Below are positions 7,604 through 8,916 of a DNA stretch of 8,916 nucleotides, piece after piece; position 1 is the first letter of the stretch, and each line of letters opens with the position of its first letter. The notes beneath the pieces were generated by a model. It ran no database searches. It worked only from the letters and a program-made list of their open reading frames with translations, and was not told the DNA's origin. Made by a program: the position numbers and the translations under genes. Source of the DNA: Acidobacteriota bacterium (GTDB lineage: Bacteria; Acidobacteriota; Vicinamibacteria; Vicinamibacterales; UBA8438); the NCBI GenBank assembly GCA_005778315.1, contig SXOW01000315.1:1-8916 (forward strand), written 5' to 3'.

Positions 7604-8194
7604 CTCAGACCCCAACGGCCCGGACTGCGCCGAATCACCGGTCGCGACACGGCGAGCCGCCACGATCGCCTGGAATCGGCGCATGTGGTCTGGGGTCACG
7701 ATGGAACGGCTGAACGACAGAACGTACAACAGGACCACCACGAACTGGGCCGGCCAGAGACCGTAGAGGAACCAGGCCGCGGGGGCGGGTAGCCCGAAGA
7801 ACAGCGCTGGCGTGGCGTCGGTCAGGTACGTCCGATAGGACAGCACCATCATCGTAAACAAGCCGCCCAGCAGCAGGCCACACAGGCCCAGCCCAAGGCG
7901 GACGCCGCCGTCTCGTGTCACCCCAAGCATCAGACAGCCGACGATGATGCCAAGCTGGAGCACGCCGAACGCCCACCCGAGCCACAGCACGGGGGTGTGC
8001 CGCGCGGGGCCATCCCCGCCGTGGTTCATCGACGGAAACCGGTCGTGAATCACGCCACGCCCCGTGTACACGCGCTCCAGCGCGCCGTTGTCCGCCAGCA
8101 CGTCCTCAAACGGCACCTCATCCGTGAGAAACGCAACGGTCGTGACCGCACAGAGCGCCACAACCAACCCGAACACGACGACTGGGAGTTTCAT
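7601..8194 (-). CDS. Four-helix membrane protein, putative symporter partner
   Basis: This 197-residue inner-membrane protein has about four hydrophobic segments: 1-22 (MKLPVVVFGLVVALCAV), 68-90 (VLWLGWAFGVLQLGIIVG), 97-121 (LGLGLCGLLLGGLFTMMV), and a long one about 130-160 (PAAWFLYGLWPAQFVVVLLYVLSF). A hydrophilic loop with acidic and His residues (about 25-65) follows helix 1. I chose ATG 8194 because it starts directly at the first helix. The frame is open back to 8344, but that part is low-quality, Arg/Ser-rich and non-hydrophobic. Small membrane proteins encoded directly before SSS symporters are known (for example DUF4212-type small subunits of about 80-100 aa). The C-terminal part of this protein has that flavour, but the protein is longer and I cannot assign the family. 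The one-base overlap with the symporter argues for a joint role. Coding is likely; the partner role is inference. Confidence 0.78.
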   Translation of the reverse strand: MKLPVVVFGLVVALCAVTTVAFLTDEVPFEDVLADNGALERVYTGRGVIHDRFPSMNHGGDGPARHTPVLWLGWAFGVLQLGIIVGCLMLGVTRDGGVRLGLGLCGLLLGGLFTMMVLSYRTYLTDATPALFFGLPAPAAWFLYGLWPAQFVVVLLYVLSFSRSIVTPDHMRRFQAIVAARRVATGDSAQSGPLGSE

Positions 8195-8221
8195 GACGAT
8201 CTCGGTGGCCTGAGCCCGGCC

Positions 8222-8251
8222 AGTGTAGCCTGTCCGCTCCCGGAGGTACAA
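8222..8251 (-). promoter_or_regulatory. Possible promoter of the symporter/dehydrogenase operon
   Basis: On the minus strand TTGTAC (8251-8246) and TACACT (8227-8222) are 18 bases apart, a fair but imperfect sigma-70-like pair. It would place transcription start near 8215, about 20 bases before ATG 8194. A plus-strand TACAAT (8247-8252) overlaps its -35 and could serve the divergent PQQ-like gene. I see no operator repeat in this 151-base divergent gap. Confidence 0.3.
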
Positions 8252-8333
8252 TCGAAATTCGCCGCCGGACGCAGGGTCCCGGCAGTGGCTCTCCGAAGCG
8301 GCGGACACAAACGGATGCCCTGAATGGCCGGGC

Positions 8334-8340
8334 AGGAGAG
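8334..8340 (+). promoter_or_regulatory. Shine-Dalgarno of the PQQ-like protein gene
   Basis: AGGAGAG stands five bases before ATG 8346 and supports that start, from which a signal peptide is read at once. Confidence 0.6.
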
Positions 8341-8345
8341 ACACG

Positions 8346-8916
8346 ATGCATCATCGACACCTCATCCGGCTCACCGGAGTGCTGCTGGCTGTATCCCCGC
8401 TGGCGGTCCAGGCACAAGACGGACCGCTTGACTATCCGCAGTGGCGCGGCGCACAGCGCGATGGCACGGCGGCCGCGTTCGTGGAACCGGCCACCTGGCC
8501 CGTCGGATTGACCCGCCAGTGGCAGGCGGAAACAGGGCTTGGTTACGCCACGCCCATCCTGGTCGGTAACCGCGTGTACACCTTCGGGCGCATGGACGAG
8601 GAGGAGGTGATCATGGCGCTCGACGCGGTCAGCGGCGCCGTCGTGTGGCGCACCGCCTACACCGCGCCCTTCCGGGACAACGCTGGCGTCTCGCGGCATG
8701 GCCCCGGGCCCAAGTCGACCCCGCTGTTCCACGACGGCGCGTTGTACACGTTGGGGATCAACGGTGTCGTCTCCGCCGTTGACGCCACCGTTGATGTGGT
8801 AGGTCCGTTCCACGGCGGTGATTTTTCCGTCGCGCTTGGCGCCGACCTTGAAGATCGTGATGTTCTCGCCCTTGAAGTTGACGTGAGCGAGTTCCTGATC
8901 CTTCTGGAGCGTGATC
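8346..8916 (+). CDS. PQQ-like beta-propeller exported protein, 5' part; end foreign
   Basis: The frame opens at ATG 8346 and runs off the window without a stop. Residues 1-23 are a signal peptide (TGVLLAVSPLAVQA, cleavage before Gln24). Then comes the usual opening of the acidobacterial/planctomycete PQQ-binding-like repeat proteins: YPQWRGAQRDG (30-40), WPVGLTRQWQ (51-60), GYATPILVGNRVYTFGR (66-82), IMALDAVSGAVVWR (89-102, a propeller blade with the ALDA..G..W pattern), HGPGPKSTP (118-126) and LYTLGINGVVSAVDA (133-147). The next residues should be TG plus a Trp-ending blade strand. Instead the frame reads TVDVVGPF and loses both the blade pattern and the G/C wobble bias. Residues after about 148 therefore do not belong to this protein. 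It is periplasmic or outer-membrane, probably a binding or redox-linked propeller; the ligand is unknown, and many relatives lack PQQ. Identity up to 8780 is firm. Confidence 0.82.
   Translation, partial: MHHRHLIRLTGVLLAVSPLAVQAQDGPLDYPQWRGAQRDGTAAAFVEPATWPVGLTRQWQAETGLGYATPILVGNRVYTFGRMDEEEVIMALDAVSGAVVWRTAYTAPFRDNAGVSRHGPGPKSTPLFHDGALYTLGINGVVSAVDATVDVVGPFHGGDFSVALGADLEDRDVLALEVDVSEFLILLERD
8757..8795. repeat. 15-base inverted repeat at the junction
   Basis: ATCAACGGTGTCGTC (8757-8771) and the reverse complement of 8781-8795, ATCAACGGTGGCGTC, agree at 14 of 15 positions, with a 9-base spacer. The repeat sits exactly where the plus-strand propeller sequence gives way to minus-strand coding sequence. 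A short inverted homology is what template switching or a mis-joined assembly would leave. A chance hairpin in GC-rich DNA is the other reading. Confidence 0.6.
8781..8915 (-). pseudogene. Fragment of a xanthine-dehydrogenase-type molybdenum subunit
   Basis: Read on the minus strand from 8915, these 45 codons give a coherent internal protein piece without start or stop. It contains FKVGAKRDGKITAVERTY (residues 22-39) and HINGG. The pattern [KR]VGAKxDGxITAV is typical of the large molybdopterin-binding subunit of the xanthine dehydrogenase/aldehyde oxidase family. Codon use supports this strand: 38 of 45 codons end in G or C, against 25 of 45 for the overlapping plus-strand frame. Left of 8781 the minus-strand frame becomes meaningless, because that DNA codes the propeller on the other strand. 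The piece is thus cut at both the junction and the window edge. The family is judged from a short stretch only. Confidence 0.5.

Noticed and set aside
8195..8344. In-frame extension of the four-helix membrane protein to 8344
   Set aside because: The extra 50 residues are non-hydrophobic and low-quality, cover the likely promoter region, and the first membrane helix begins exactly at ATG 8194.
8118..8813. Long minus-strand open frame of 231 codons across the right part
   Set aside because: It is antisense to the propeller gene over most of its length; only its first few codons, right of 8781, belong to a plausible protein (the Mo-subunit fragment).

Overview
The window is G+C-rich bacterial DNA with densely packed genes and strong G/C preference at third codon positions. 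The PQQ-like beta-propeller protein at the right edge, together with small secreted proteins of no known function, fits Acidobacteriota (Vicinamibacteria-like soil or sediment lineages). That assignment is inferred from protein style, because no rRNA or other marker gene is present. There are no tRNA or rRNA genes, CRISPR arrays, transposases or phage genes.

Left part (1-3651): a short leader with two adjacent hairpins precedes a plus-strand beta-CASP metallo-beta-lactamase ribonuclease gene (143-1543). It converges, with only 10 bases between, on a minus-strand pair: a PepD-type aminoacyl-histidine dipeptidase (2206-3651) followed by a small secreted protein (1554-2162). Both genes of this pair have clear Shine-Dalgarno sequences.

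Middle (3652-4739): divergent from pepD is one plus-strand gene (3795-4697) for an exported, alanine-rich protein of unknown function.

Right part (4740-8345): a minus-strand operon, read right to left. It encodes a four-helix membrane protein (7601-8194), a sodium:solute symporter (6114-7601, overlapping the previous stop by one base in TAATG) and a histidinol-dehydrogenase-family enzyme (4740-6014). The enzyme's motifs look more like the HpsN-type catabolic branch (sulfopropanediol dehydrogenase-like) than biosynthetic HisD. The three genes read as a module that takes up a small hydroxylated organic solute and oxidises it by NAD. The substrate cannot be named from sequence.

Right edge (8346-8916): a PQQ-like beta-propeller exported protein starts normally on the plus strand. 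Its recognisable sequence stops at about 8781-8790. The remaining ~130 bases read best on the minus strand as a fragment of a xanthine-dehydrogenase-type molybdenum subunit. The switch lies within a 15-base near-perfect inverted repeat, so it is most simply an assembly or amplification chimera, or less likely a real rearrangement. I found no convincing new defence or mobile system here. The items most worth following are the HpsN-like dehydrogenase/symporter module and the right-edge junction.
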